From: Clarkia xantiana subsp. parviflora
Lineage: Eukaryota > Streptophyta > Magnoliopsida > Myrtales > Onagraceae
Direction of reading: 5' to 3'
Assembly (NCBI GenBank): GCA_036873135.1
Contig: JAPTYO010000014.1
Coordinates: forward strand, 22,342,952-22,406,951
Length of the DNA stretch: 64,000 nt
In this document: piece after piece, positions 1 to 12,658 of the stretch
Position numbering within the stretch: position 1 is the first letter of the stretch
How the letters are laid out: each line of letters opens with the position of its first letter
Position numbers and translations under genes: made by a program
Notes under the pieces: generated by a model
What the model was told of the DNA's origin: nothing
Databases searched by the model: none
The model's input: only the letters and a program-made list of their open reading frames with translations

Positions 1-94
1 AATTTCAAAATTAGAGCTCGACCGAATTCGAACTTGAAAAATACTAATCGTGTTGAGTCGAGCTTGACAGATACCCGGCTCGCTTACACCCCTA
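1..94. mobile_element. Right end of a hAT-type MITE cut off by the window edge
   Basis: The first 94 bases end in GCTTACACCCCTA, the complement of a TAGGGGTGTAAGC terminus like those of the complete hAT-type MITEs elsewhere in this window. The inside has repeated GAGCTCGA/TCGAGCTTG motifs, the short-motif subterminal filling typical of these elements. The left end and left target duplication lie outside the window, so the 8-bp duplication cannot be tested. Confidence 0.5.
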
Positions 95-754
95 ATCTCA
101 CTAATACACTAAAGTTGTGGGTTTGTGACTGTTGCTTTTAGTCTCTAACGATTAATTATGTTCGATAAAATTAAGGGTTAACTATTATTATTATATTATG
201 ACTTATTAGTATTACTATTATTATTAGTTTAGATTTAAGGGTAAATTAGTCATTGATGCAGAAAACTAACGGTAGATTAGCCAATTTTAAACAGAAGGCT
301 TTAATTAGATTTTTGTTTGAGTTTGAAGATAAATTCGGACTTAAGTGAAGTTTGAGGATAAAATTGGACATTTAGCTATAGTTTGAGGACCATTTAATGA
401 CTTAGCCCTTATATATTTATATAGGTTCTTAACCAAAAAAAAAATCCAATCTCAGTTGGTTCACATGCATAATCTAAACCAAGTAATTAATAATATCCAA
501 ACAGAAGAACATATGAGAGCTTAAACATTAACCATATCACATAAACATAGTATTAATCCATACATCCATCAGAGATTCATATACCCTCTTTAAATTAGAG
601 GGCAACAATGATAATTAACCTTCCATTCAGCTGTCTATGGCTCTTAAGATAATCATCGCATAATCGTCTCCCCGATGAAGTCAGCTTCTATCCCGATCAG
701 TCAGCGAAATGAACCCCAATGAATAAAAACTATACTCTCTGTTGAAGAATGCGG
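95..754. other. 3' flank of the VIN3-like gene, no gene seen
   Basis: AT-rich sequence. The part nearest 755 should hold the 3' UTR of the minus-strand VIN3-like gene. Around 230-410 there are short phrases such as TTTGAGGA repeated a few times, resembling decayed repeat DNA, but no boundaries could be set. Confidence 0.4.
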
Positions 755-2476
755 TTAATTTCCGAACCCGTTGTTCTTCGGCTTCTTGCTCGAGATTATC
801 TCCGAGAAAGAGTCCATCAATTGGCCCGCTAAGCTACTCGGGTCATCCACCATGGCACGAACAAAGCTGTGAACCACCCTCCGTTCCTGATCGCCCGCCC
901 TCAGACTGAACCACGTCAGGAACTTGAGCCTAAAATCCTGATCAACGTGGCCCCCACACTCGAGCTGCCTCACGGTCTTCACACAGTACTCGAAGTTCTC
1001 ATCAGAGAAGACCGGCCCGTTTGAAAATGGGGCAGGCGACCCGTTTATCAGGGTGCTGTCGCAGTCATGCGGGTCCTCTCTCAGGCCCGGTGCCCGAACC
1101 ATCCTCAGATCAACCACAGGCCCACTGGGGATCTCTTCATTAAGATCGGGCACAGAAGCAACATTCAGATCGAGACCGAACAGTTTCTCGGGTTCTGGAC
1201 CAGATTTGGGCTGGGCCTGAGTAGGGGCCACCTCTTTGTTGCGGGCCAAGCTTCTCGTAGTGCAGTTCGCCTCTGACCGGCCGACCCCGCCAAATTCAGT
1301 GTAGGAGACGACCCGGAAGGTGTAGTCGGTGGATGGCTGGAGATTTGATACCGAGATTCTTCTCTGATTCTTTCCGATGAAAAGATCGGGCTTTTCACTG
1401 AAGGAATCTTCGTTGCTCTTACGATACCAGAGCTTGTATCCCTTTATATAATCGGACGATTCTGAGGACGGGCCAACGAGCATGATTGTCACTGACTGCG
1501 GCCTTACTTCCTCGAATAGGATCAACGGGGCGACGGGACCCGAACGATCTGTCAAAACATGAGAAAAATCTATTACGAATTAGTTGAACCGCAATTATGT
1601 TGTTTTTTTAGAGCAAAACGGATCGAATCTCTGACCTGAGTGTTTGGCCATCCATTGTTCAGCTCTTTCAACACCAAGCAAGCACAATTTTTGCACATCA
1701 TCTGCAACAGAGAGTCTGCTGACGATGCCACGAGCCAAGGTGGAGTAACCAGTAAGTGGGCCCACCTCGGCTTCTAGTTTGGTCTTTGCCTCGGTCACTA
1801 TCTCGAGCAGCTCTTTGAATCGAGAAGTTCCTGCTAGAAGTTGATAGCTCAAGAGTATTCGATGACAAAGTATGTCCAGACGACGAGCATCTTTCGCCAC
1901 CATTAGCTGTTTCTTCCAACATCTGCAATATCACTCAATTTCGATCAAAGTACAGTACTTGGAAAACAAAAACAAAAAGTGATTTTTGTTAGATAATATG
2001 TGATTTATTGTAGGAACATTAACATACCCAAGAATCCCGGAAACTCTACCACACGAGACACAGCAGTAACTTCCATCAAGTTGCATAAGCTGCCCAAGAT
2101 CAGAGACCCCGACAGTTCGGTTTTTTAGGGCGCACTCAATGTGACAAGACAGTCCACAGCCACATGAATCTTTTTCAGATTCTGTTGAACATACCAACCA
2201 TAAAGTTGGATCTTTGTTGTCATCAAAGGAGTGACAGATGTAGCAAGAACACCTTTTGCAGAATGTAGCATTGAAAGACATGAATGCTCTGCATGCTGCA
2301 TTTTGACAAATTGATGGAGAAGGGTTCTGGTCATTGGCTGCTGACGGGATCCTCCTAGGGTTTTCCGCCTTTCTGCTGTGTTTCTTGGAATCTGGTTCCT
2401 TGGCGAGACAGGGAGATGCTTTTTTAGGATCCTGTGTCTTGATTGTCTTGTTATTCGGCTTTGAAAGTTCCCTCAT
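755..2476 (-). CDS. VIN3-like protein (VRN5/VIL1 type), Polycomb PHD accessory factor
   Basis: Three coding exons on the minus strand: 2476-2028, 1922-1636 and 1548-755, with GT-AG introns of phase 2 and 1. They give 509 residues from the ATG at 2476. Order of domains: a basic N-terminus; a Cys-rich PHD-type finger (about residues 58-142, starting CQNAACRA and containing CKRCSC); a helical segment beginning GCWKKQL (about 150-245); a fibronectin type III domain (about 246-340); a linker with LDLNV and DLNEEIP, which fits a DLNxxP EAR-like repression motif; and a C-terminal VID domain (last ~75 residues). This order is diagnostic of the VEL family (VIN3, VRN5/VIL1, VIL2), which binds PRC2 and helps deposit H3K27me3, for example during FLC silencing. 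The linker motifs point to VRN5/VIL1, which is an inference. The N-terminus may be longer: see the 4814-4843 candidate exon. Confidence 0.9.
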
Positions 2477-2509
2477 TTTGGATTTTCGATGAACCGAGGT
2501 ACTGATTGT

Positions 2510-5500
2510 CTGAGAAAGTACGGTCGAGATTTACTCTTAAATCCAGATGTCAGTAGATTTTCTCAAAGCATCACTGGAATGAATGGCTCTGGATTTCTGT
2601 GGATGAACAAGTCAGTTCCAATTGCAAAAAGAATTCTTCAAGAAAGAAAAAGAAAATGTAGATCCAACACGGAAGAGAAAGAACGACTTTGTTCCATCAA
2701 AATCATAAAACACGAACTTTGATCTAACTTTTAAAACAAAAAGACAATATTTTTCATATCCCATGAACAATTCTGCAGTATCAGTAACTAAGACACAGCT
2801 CCAGAGATTTCCCAGACCTTATCAAAGGTCTCAAAAAAAAGAAACTTTAAGATGAATAAATTAATAAATCATCAGAGCTCTATATGTATCTTCCCAGTCT
2901 AACCTATAATTGGAGCTCTCTTGGAAGGATTTAATCAGTAATGGAATTCTAAATCAGATCATGGGAGTACTATAACAAGCCAAATAAGCCATAAGCTGGG
3001 GAAGCAATGTTCATGGTTGTACACCATATATAAGAGTTCATTTAAATGAAATCGTCAATTTGTTGCTGTTGAACAGATGCAGAACAATCAAACTGTTTGA
3101 TAATTATACAGAACTGCATGCATAAATCAAATTGCCCCAAAAAAGGCTATAACATGTTTTTTTTTAGAAAATCCATCAATATTGTTCTATAAGAGATAAT
3201 CACCAAATATCACTCGGATCGAATAGTTCTACTGCTAGACATAATATCTGTCACCTAAAGATGCGATCGTGAATTAGATCTCCACAATAATGAAAGGAAA
3301 ATTAAACATGATAGTTGCGGGGATTATTATTTTTTTATTCTCTTCGTGAAATTATACTTGATCTGAGCATCAAAACTGCTGCAGCAGCAGCACAAAGCAG
3401 ATCTAAATCTAGTCGATCACTATGGAAAATCAAGTTTTGAAAGAACACATGCAGCCTCATCATAAAAAAAATCAATGAATTCCTCCAACAAAATAAATCT
3501 ACTAAAACAAATTATGCAGAAAACAGTAGATTCATGTCGAATTCTCAAAATATCATACCTCACAGTCTTCCCACGGACTCCAATTGAAGAAAAGAAAAAT
3601 AATAGGCAAAGGCATTCTAACCTACCTTGGTTACAAGACCTTTATAAGCATTTCGCTTCCTACAATTGATGTAGAGATAATGCACTATCCAAAGCAAATA
3701 CAGAAGCCTAATTCAAGAGAACAGCCTTTATCGGAGGTGACAATGCATATCCTTTTAAAGATAAATGTGACTTCCAAAACTGAAACGACAGGATTTGGTC
3801 ACGCGTCAAACATTCAAAAACCATGACTTGGTCACGCGTCAAACATTCAAATACCATCTATAATTTCCTTTTTGTCGGTCCTTGGATTAGTGATAAAGCC
3901 AAAAACACCTTGGGCCAATTACAAAGCCCACTAAGTCGGATCTGTTGAAGATGCATCAAAATTATTTAAGAATAAACGTGTGCAGAAAGCCTCTCTAACT
4001 TATAGGCAATGTTGAAACGATATTTTCATTACTTTGATGTTTCTGAATTTGCTGCAATTCTGTATATTGTAAAAATATGTTCTTCGTATTAGTTATGCAA
4101 AACCTTGTTGCTTATTTCTTTAAAAGCAACGAATTCATCGGTTAAGTAATGATTTCTAAAAAAAAAAAAATTAATCCAACAGGAATGACGAACGTTAAAT
4201 ATACAAAGGAAAACTGCTAATCCTTAAGTTGTTCAAGAGACCAACTAGTCTCCCTTTGGCACTTTATGCTTCTTAACAAGATCAAATTTTGGGTTATGTT
4301 CCATTCCTAACATGATATCTTCACATCCAACATTCACACACAAAGGACTATATTATGTACTTTGCTCTTTCAGTGCTTCTAAAGGCCAAAATGTATTGAA
4401 GCCAAATAATTAGACTACTCAATGAAACTGAAAGAAAACACAAAAGCACAGAATTACTTGCTCTGAACAATTACTGAACTTTTGTGTGAGTATATAGAGA
4501 AGACTATCAAGCACTCTACACATAGTGCCATACACATCCATGTTAACGTTACATTTAGATATCTCTCTTTATTACTATTTAACCCCTTTCAATGAATGTC
4601 AACGTGACGACGTATTGGAGAATAATGCAATTTACCTGGCTTCCTTATAATCCCGTCCCGTCTTACTAACTTCAAGTTTTCCACAACTAGCTATACATGT
4701 TACACTTTCAATAGCACATTCATATCAGCTACATATGCATAAGTGCATTCAGCTTAGAATCACCTAGAAAGCAACAGAGAGAGAAGAGGAACACGTAGCA
4801 AACTGAAAAATACCTTTACAAAGAGCTTGTCTTTAAACTCCATATTCTGTTGAGTGGTGACAGATGCAGCAAAATATCAACATTCATGCCACGGTAAAGC
4901 AAGAAATAAACCTGAGGAAAAGTAGCAAACATTATTGCTTCCTCTAACTATTTCTTAGCAGTCTCAAATTCCAACTTCCTCTCAACATAAATGCATCTTC
5001 CTGGATCCAATGCCAAAGAAAGTAAATAAATACAAATACAACCCGAAAAGGAAAAAGGAATTAAACTTGCTCTACCAATCGAGGCTTTCAGAGATTGCTT
5101 TCTTCAATGAGTAGTTGCAGTTGTTTATTTTCTTTATTTTTTTTTCTCCTTTCCATTTCTTTTTCTTCAGAACAACTGACATGATCACTAATCATAGACT
5201 TAAATAGCAGTAACCATACTAGCACACTAAAAACTTTCTTTTCAAATTTTCATGAGTCTGCATTATTATTATTAGTAAGAAGATGTTAAGAACTTTAACT
5301 ACATTCTGAACTCCACAATTGAACGCAATCAAAAACCTCTCTTTTATAAGTCAGGCTTCTTAAGTAGGAAACAGGAAACGTAGGCAACTTATTCAATGAA
5401 AATGCAGTTCTTTAAGCAACAACTAGCATCAGTATGTTCATGCATTCTTCAAATTTAGCCCAAAATAAGTAACATTGCCTCTGCACAACAAAAACAATCA

Positions 5501-5880
5501 GACGACTCCACTCCAGAGAGTCCGAATTTCTTCATTCAAAATTTACGTAATAGAATAGAGCAAAAACAAATCAACGATAACGGATCTGAGCTCCGCAACA
5601 AATTGGAACAACTTGGTATGAAATAGAAGGACGCGGCACGAGCCTTACCTCCGAAAAAATGCTATCTTTCTAGGGTTTTAAACGAGAAAAACCCCATGGA
5701 AGGTGTGGTTCGAGAGCTCATGAATCCGAGAGAAAGAGAGAGAAGAGAAGGGCGCCTCCGTAGCTCTCTTCCATTGTTTTGTTGGTCACGTTTCGGAGAA
5801 TGGAATATATCCTGGAGCCACGCGCGGCGAGGCGAGTATCCACGGTGACCTTTTTTCATATAATAAACAATAGACGGTAA
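2510..5880 (-). other. 5' intron and leader region of the VIN3-like gene
   Basis: No further coding exon was recognised here. The stretch 5648-5860, read on the minus strand, is a C/T-rich leader with ATGAGCTCTCG and ends in GGAG|GTAAGG near 5645, a strong donor. The transcript may therefore start near 5850 and have long introns in its leader. The rest is AT-rich intron-like sequence. Confidence 0.45.
4814..4843 (-). CDS. Candidate short first coding exon of the VIN3-like gene
   Basis: A minus-strand ATG at 4843 opens ten codons (MEFKDKLFVK) that end exactly at a GTATTT donor at 4813. A good acceptor (CTTTCTCAG) lies before 2509. Joining the two is phase 0 and adds 33 open bases before the ATG at 2476, so the reading frame runs through without a stop. 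A preceding AG at about 4913 could start this exon as partly non-coding. This is only a splice-site and frame argument; without transcript data the ATG at 2476 remains possible. Confidence 0.35.
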
Positions 5881-6972
5881 CCTTTTTCCGGTGGTATAGG
5901 TAGGTTATTTATGTTGTCAAAAACCGAGAGGGCACTACGCTACGATGAAGCCGACGTCCTTATTAGGAAATATTCTTGTGTAGGCTTGAATTTTTATTTT
6001 TTAAGATTTCAAAGTTTTTTTTTTTGGCCAAATTAAGATTTCAAAGTATAATATTGAATTTTACACCAAGCTTATATCATGATGATAAGTGTTCTAGCTT
6101 CTACTATTATTGAATTTATTCTTAGGATTAGAAAAAACCAGTAAAGACTAAGACACTTATCATTATAATATTGGTTTGGTGTAAACATGAATATCTATTG
6201 ACCCACAGGCTCGTTTTCATTATGCCAATCCGTATCCTGTGGAATATATGATGGATTCGGATTTGGAGTCAGAGCTCCGCCACATTCTGCACATGTATCT
6301 TTTATATATATATATATCAAAATAATGGTAATTGATACTTTTTTCGATCTTTCATCCAAAATTGTGGTCCAATACATTTTAAATTTAAAAATCCACTGAA
6401 TACTTTATAAATATCAAAATCAATACCTTATAACTTATATTAGTGTTACAATATTGTCCTGACTCGACTGATACTCAATTGATCCACAATCAGTACCGAT
6501 CCGATTTGACTAACTTGTAACATTTGTATAAGATTAAAGTTTAGTTGTGATACTTTGAAAACTACTCAGTTAAATTTGAACATTTGAAATGTATTTAACG
6601 ATAATTTTGGATAGAAAATTGAAGGAAGTACAAATTATCATCGTTTTGAAAAATTTATATTTTATAAAACATGTTAATACAAAAAAAAAAAAAAAAAAAA
6701 AAAAACTATCTTTTTTCAAACGTGTTATATGTTTTATATAATTCTTTAAAGAAAATATATTAAATTTTCGCCAAAACAAATATTTGCGTCGTGTTACCCC
6801 ATTTTAAACATCTTGACTCCATCACTCTATAAAACTATACGAGTAATATAACAGTAGTCAAAATAATAAAGATTATGAAATGTTTAGTGATTTAGTTATT
6901 AAATTTAGATTTTTTTTTTTTTTTTTGGCAAATTTAGAGTTAAGTTTATAATTTGTGGGATTTATATCGCCC
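5881..6972. other. AT-rich intergenic DNA, no gene seen
   Basis: Upstream of the probable start of the VIN3-like transcript. It contains a poly-A run at about 6680-6704, a T run near 6909-6926 and no open frame with recognisable content. Confidence 0.4.
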
Positions 6973-6980
6973 GTAACAGC

Positions 6981-7061
6981 TAGGGGTGAGCTTGGGCCGG
7001 GACGGGCGGGCTTTTACCTGAGCCCGAGCCCGAGCCCGAAATTTTCGGGACACTAGTTTTT

Positions 7062-7092
<31 letters not shown>

Positions 7093-7520
7093 AAATGAGG
7101 AAAATGGCCCGCCCGAGCCGGGACTTCGGGACTCGGGCTCGGGCTAGCCCGAATTTTAACAAAAAAAATCTGAAAAAAAAAAAAAAAATCAAACATGGAG
7201 GAAGATGGTTAGATATTGTATAATGTATAGTAACTAGTACCCACTAGATAGTTAGATAAGATGACAACTAATTAGATAGTTAGATACTAACTATAGTTAG
7301 TGGGGAATATATATAATTATATATATATTTATATAGTATTAAAAAAAATTCGGGACGGGCTCGGGCTTTTCGGGATTTTGGCACAAAAGCCCGAGCCCGA
7401 ATTGAAAATAAAAGTCCCGCCCGCTCGGGCTCGGGTCTATTCGGGATCGGGCTTTTCGGGACGGGCTCGGGACGGGTTTTTTCGGGCTTTCGAGTTTCGG
7501 ATTTTTCCTGCTCAGCCCTA
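6981..7520. mobile_element. hAT-type MITE with GGGCTCGGG arrays
   Basis: A 540-bp element with imperfect terminal inverted repeats TAGGGGTGAGC and GCTCAGCCCTA (one mismatch), flanked by a perfect 8-bp duplication GTAACAGC (6973-6980 and 7521-7528). Eight-base duplications and these ends are the signature of hAT transposons. The subterminal zones are filled with GGGCTCGGGC and GGGACGGGC in inverted orientation around an AT-rich middle. No transposase is encoded, so it is non-autonomous. Open frames across it are composition artefacts. Confidence 0.9.
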
Positions 7521-7528
7521 GTAACAGC

Positions 7529-9746
7529 CACCGGATTGGGGTGGAGTTGTCACTGATGGTAATAGGGTACATCTGGCAGAAGGATATCCAAAGAACCACG
7601 CAGTCAAACCAAATGGTGACATGTCAAAGGTAAAGTTCGGTGCTTTTCATGTTCTACAACAGCGCTTTTTTGGTAGTGCTACTAATAAACTATTAGTTAG
7701 ACAAATTTTGGTACATCAAATTGTACTAGTGTCTCAAATGGAGTTATTATTATATTTTTTAAACTAGGATTTAAATTTCATTACATTATTGTATATAATG
7801 TACATAAAAAAAACATATTTAAAACACTAAAAATAAAGGATAAATGGTCGTCCATTATAAAATAGCCCATTATAAAATAGCGTGTAACATAATTATTGTG
7901 AAATTAATAATCCTTATTAAAAGTGTTAAAAAATACTTAAAAAGCATAAGTATATATTCAATGTTTTTATTTACACGTTCGAATATATACGAAATTGATT
8001 AATGTGTACGTCTTATTTTATTACAAATAGTGGGTATGCCTTTAAATAAAATTGTAAACGACAATAATTTTATACGACTCGCAAGTAAGCCGTGTATATA
8101 TGAGCCACGTTTATTTACCTGTCCGAAACCTACCATATAAACCAGTTCGGTTTCGATTCAATTCCGTTAGTTTGATTACCCCTAGTCAAGATCATTGCCC
8201 ATCACGTACGTCCTCAACTCATAATTTTGAAGATAAAGTTCCTAATTTTGCTACAACTACGTTAGGTTAGGGCTGAGTTTGGAACATGATGGATGGACTT
8301 TTTAAGAAGAAAAAAAAGTCTTGAGTGTGAAATTTTCAGACTCACAATCACTTAACCCGACGAGAATCAGGAAAAAGTTCCGTCCAGTTCAGATTTTAGA
8401 ATGGCTCAGGCTAATTAGTCTGAAATTTAAATAAAAAAAATTTAGAAACACCATTTCGAACACTATCAAACCTAAAGTACCATTTCAAACTTGTAGTTTA
8501 TGATACATTTCAAATCCAAACATTATTATAATATATATATACACTCTCACGGGCTTGAATCTTTTAAGCAAAATACCCGAATTCAAATCGACCTTAGAGG
8601 AAAAGTCTCATCCAACCGAACCGATTTCAGGTCAAATTTCGGGTCGGACTCGTACTTCTCAAAATTCGGATTCCTCGAGTTTTTTTTACGCGACAAGCTA
8701 TCTCCCTCGGCTCGGCCATATCATGTGCAACAGAAACCCACATTATTGGGCTCATGTAAAGCTTAAATCATACTATAAGGGGCCCTTTTTTTGGGTCGAG
8801 GGTCATGAGCAACAGAAACCCACATTATTGCACTCATGTCATGCCTACTGATTTTCTTTTATTTCCTAACTAAATAACTAGTTTACGTGTTTGTAGAAAT
8901 CTAATAAGATTCAGTCCCTTAAAATAATCATCAAATTAGTTGGCAATGAGTAAAATGATGATTTTAGATATTTTTCAATTTATTTATAGGGTTCAAACTC
9001 GAGACATTAAAAAAAATTATAATCATTTAACCACCCCACTATATTAAGTAGTGTCCGTCCTCGGGGTTGTTGGGCATTGAGGTTGTAATTGAAGTGGAAA
9101 TAAATGAGATTGGTGAAGGTGGGTCGTTTATGGTCACCTCTCACACGGGCATTGTAGGAGAGCTTCTCATCAATGCTCAGACAAAAAGGTGCATCATTTG
9201 GTCCACTTATATTAATAAATATTCCACCTAATTACCCTTAACAGCGCTATGACTTAATTACTAAATTGCAATTACTATCTAAATTTTTTGTTGTATTATG
9301 CAAAAAAGTTAGTGTCGTTTATTTTTTTATCCTTAAGCGGAATATATTAAAGATTGATAAAAACACTCGAATTTTTTTACAATAATAATATAATGATGTG
9401 TGATTTTATATAGAATTATACTTTTAAATAATATACATATTAATAAATATATTAAAAACAAATATAACCCAGAAATAGCAAAAATAAGTTTATTAAAATC
9501 TTTAGAATTTCTATAAAATATAATCTTTTAAATAATTAATATTTAACTTATATTTTTGGGTTAAAATATGGTTTGATTACCTCCGTTTACATTATCTGAT
9601 TGAATGGTTATTTTTCTTTTTTTTTATGTGATTTAAATAGTTTTTACGTTTCAGAACGTGACTACATGATTCAAACTTGTTTTTGTATAGTTACTTATAT
9701 ATTTAACAAAATGTAATTAAATAATTATAAAATATGAATTTACCCT
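7529..9746. other. AT-rich intergenic DNA with small repeat remnants
   Basis: No gene is supported. A short direct repeat (GCAACAGAAACCCACATTAT and following bases) occurs near 8727 and 8808. Around 8100-8190 a fragment ending GATTACCCCTA may be a decayed MITE terminus, with no partner found. Confidence 0.35.
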
Positions 9747-9755
9747 TATATTAAA

Positions 9756-11050
9756 GGGTTAAAGGTACTTTTGGTGCTACATGTTTGACCTATGTAGGTT
9801 TTTGGTGCCATATGTTTCGTTTTGTAGGTTTTTGGTGCCATATGTTTGAGAGGTTGTATGTTTTTGGTATTTCCGTTAGTCAACAGTTAGTTTGACCGTT
9901 AAATACTTTTATTTTGTTCAATTTAGTCCTCAAATTTATATTTCTAAAATTTAATATTTATAATTTAGTCCCTATTGTTTGCTCAAGTCACCGTCCAAGG
10001 CCGCCGGCCACCACCCACCACCTCCAAGGCCGCCGACCGCCACGAAACGGGCCGGCCACCACCCACGGCACCGGCCACCACCGCTTGGGGCCGAAAACCA
10101 CCCCAATTGGTGGTGGCCGGCCCCAATTGGTGGTGGCCACCTCAATTGGGGCCGGCCACCACCAATTGGTGGTGGCTACAGCCCCAATCGGGGCCGGCCA
10201 CCACCAGTGGTGGTGGCTACAGCCCCAATCGGGGCCGGCCACCACCAGTGGTGGTGGCTACAGCCCCAATCGGGGCCGGCCACCACCAGTGGTGGTGGCT
10301 ACAGCCCCAATCGGGGCCGGCCACCACCAGTGGTGGTGGCTACAGCCCCAATCGGGGTCGGCCACCACCAATTGGTGGTGGGTACAGCCCCAATCGGGGC
10401 CGGCCACCACCAATTGGGGCCGCCGGTCCCGATTGGGGCCACAGAGGGCTCCAATCGGGGCCGGCGGCCCCAACTGGTGGTGGCCGGCCCCGATTGGGGC
10501 TGTACCCACCACCAATTGGTGGTGGCCGGCCCCGATTGGGGCTGTAGCCACCACCACTGGTGGTGGCCGGCCCCGATTGGGGCCGTAGCCACCACCACTG
10601 GTGGTGGCCGGCCCCGATTGGGGCTGTAACCACCACCAATTGGTGGTGGCCGGCCCCAATTGAGGTGGCCACCACCAATTGGGGCCGGCCACCACCAATT
10701 GGGGTGGTTTTCGGCCCCAAGCGGTGGTGGCCGGTGCCGTGGGGTGGTGGCCGGCCCGTTTCGTGGCGGTCGGCGGCCTTGGAGGTGGTGGGTGGTGGTC
10801 GGCGGCCTTGGACGGTGACTTGAGCAAACAATAAGGACTAAATTGTAAATATTAAATTTTAGAAATATAAATTTGAGGACTTAATTGAACAAAATAAAAG
10901 TATTTAACGGTCAAACTAACTGTTGACTAACGGAAATACAAAAAACATACAACCTCTCAAACATATGGCACCAAAAACCTACAAAATGAAACATATGGCA
11001 CCAAAAACCTACACAGGTCAAACATGTGGCACCAAAAGTACCTTTAACCC
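9756..11050. mobile_element. Mutator-like foldback element, near-complete palindrome
   Basis: A 1295-bp element flanked by a perfect 9-bp duplication TATATTAAA (9747-9755 and 11051-11059). Ends are GGGTTAAAGGTACTTTTGGTG and its complement. The inverted arms run almost to the centre (about 10400): the outer ~240 bp of each arm are AT-rich, while the inner part is a GC-rich core of GGTGGTGGC, CCCAATTGG and GGCCGGCC motifs. Nine-base duplications with long inverted repeats indicate a Mutator-like (MULE) foldback element. No transposase was seen. The many overlapping open frames in the core come from its triplet-like composition. Confidence 0.88.
10165..10390. repeat. Tandem repeat of about 42 bp in the foldback core
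   Basis: Inside the left half of the foldback core, a unit of about 42 bp (containing GGCTACAGCCCCAATCGGG followed by CCGGCCACCACCA) is repeated about five times in a row with almost no change. The matching right half (about 10500-10640) holds fewer copies in inverted orientation, so the arms are not equal in length here. Confidence 0.75.
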
Positions 11051-11059
11051 TATATTAAA

Positions 11060-12658
11060 TCATTTAAAAAAACACCCCAATTGAATGCCCACTCCAGTGA
11101 CAAATTCTGCCATCCTTCTCCACCCACCTTCGCCAAATTTACTTTCACTTGCAGTGGCTACGCTCCATCTCCACTGAGCTGCGGTGGGTGGAATTTTGTG
11201 ATTATTGAAGCATAGGTGTGTAAGATACATACATACATATAGGTATTATCACAGGGAATAATCTAGCCCTTCCCAAATTTAACCATAAAAACAGACACTT
11301 ATCAAATTAGTAGCTTCTATAAGGGAGACATAGATATCCATAGGTTCTAGAATGTGATTGTTGAAATTTCCTTCAAGCTCTCCATTTCTTGGACTCTGAA
11401 AGCTTCCTGCACTCAAGTTAGAAGAGCCATTGCAGCAGATGGTTAAGTACATTTATTTAAGCTGTCAATTTTCTACAGTTTTTGTTTTTTTTTTTTTAAA
11501 GATTGAAGTTGTTATGAAAAGAAAAAGTTACTGAAGTTAATGGTACTTTGGACATTTCATCTTACTATAATCAAACAGTTATATTTGCAAACATAACTAA
11601 CTAAAATGTACACATTTAAATCAAACGATCATATAGACAAACATAAGTAATCAAACTATATATTTTTTTGTATAACATGTATCATTTTAAAATTTTATTC
11701 GAAACTATTATTTGCTAGTTATATATATATAAATTGAAGTTGGTTTATAATATAGTAGAAATTTAGGATATTTTTAGTAAATTATGAAATTATATTTTAT
11801 CCATAGTTACCATAAAAGTTGACAAAACTAACAAACTACATGTGTATGAAAATCTATGTTATTAAATAATTTTATATGTTTTTACGTGTATGCAAGGATA
11901 AAAATAAAAAGCTAACACGATGTTGAAAGATTGTTACCAACAAAAGATGTCCTGTCTATCACAATAAGGACGTGCCCCCAATCCAATCCAATCCAAAATA
12001 TAAGGCCAAGTAGCCAATCAACCAACTGATGTTGACTTGCAATGAAGTAGGATGAAACCAAAATCACAAACCAAATCAAGAAGATAGAAACGGCAATGGC
12101 AACGAATTATATGAATTCTCAATATAAAGAGGACTGGAGTAACAACTGTCGAAGAAGAAGAAGCTATGAATTTGAAAAGCAAAAGAATGAACAAAAAGTA
12201 TAACATCATCAACAATGAAACCCACAACACACCCAGCAGCAGCAGCTGTGTTGTGGAAAAGCAAATGCCCTGATTATGGTGGTTCATCACATACACATAC
12301 TACACCCCCTTTATGCAACCTAACTATGTTTATTATTTTTCACAACTCCAAATATAACAATCAGATGATTCAACAAATAGCTAGCTAGCAAGCTTCAATG
12401 GAGAATATTATGAAGTCTTCCCTCAACTTACTCTCTGTTTATCTTTCACCTCTTCTCTGCTTCATCACCATCATGCTCTATAAGTCTATAGTCTATGCTG
12501 CTGCCCAATACCTTTTGTTGATCCCGGTGGTTTGTTCTGAGCGATGAGAATCGCCCAAACTGGAACAACTACATAGAAGAGGAAATACAAGGTTCCATCG
12601 CACAATAATGTATCTTTTGGCTCAAATATTGTCAAGAGGAGAAAAATTCTCAAAAGAA
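11060..12658. other. 3' flank of the LRX gene, no gene seen
   Basis: AT-rich spacer. The segment from about 11930 to 12658 would contain the 3' UTR of the minus-strand LRX gene. Open frames here lack recognisable domains. Confidence 0.4.

Noticed and set aside
7280..7599. Open frames across the hAT MITE at 6981-7520 and the one at 28222-28772
   Set aside because: They reflect the repeated GC-rich words; hAT MITEs of this size do not encode proteins.
8500..8851. Frames of 88 and 98 codons near a short direct repeat
   Set aside because: They overlap in different frames and contain no recognisable motif.
10165..10390. Regular 42-bp repeat resembling a CRISPR array
   Set aside because: There are no variable spacers, the repeats are directly tandem within a plant transposable element, and the genome is eukaryotic.
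9914..10831. Several overlapping open frames on both strands, up to 224 codons, with repeated Gly/Pro/Trp-type peptides
   Set aside because: All six frames are open because the foldback core is a palindrome of short GC-rich repeats. No frame has a family match or a sensible start context.
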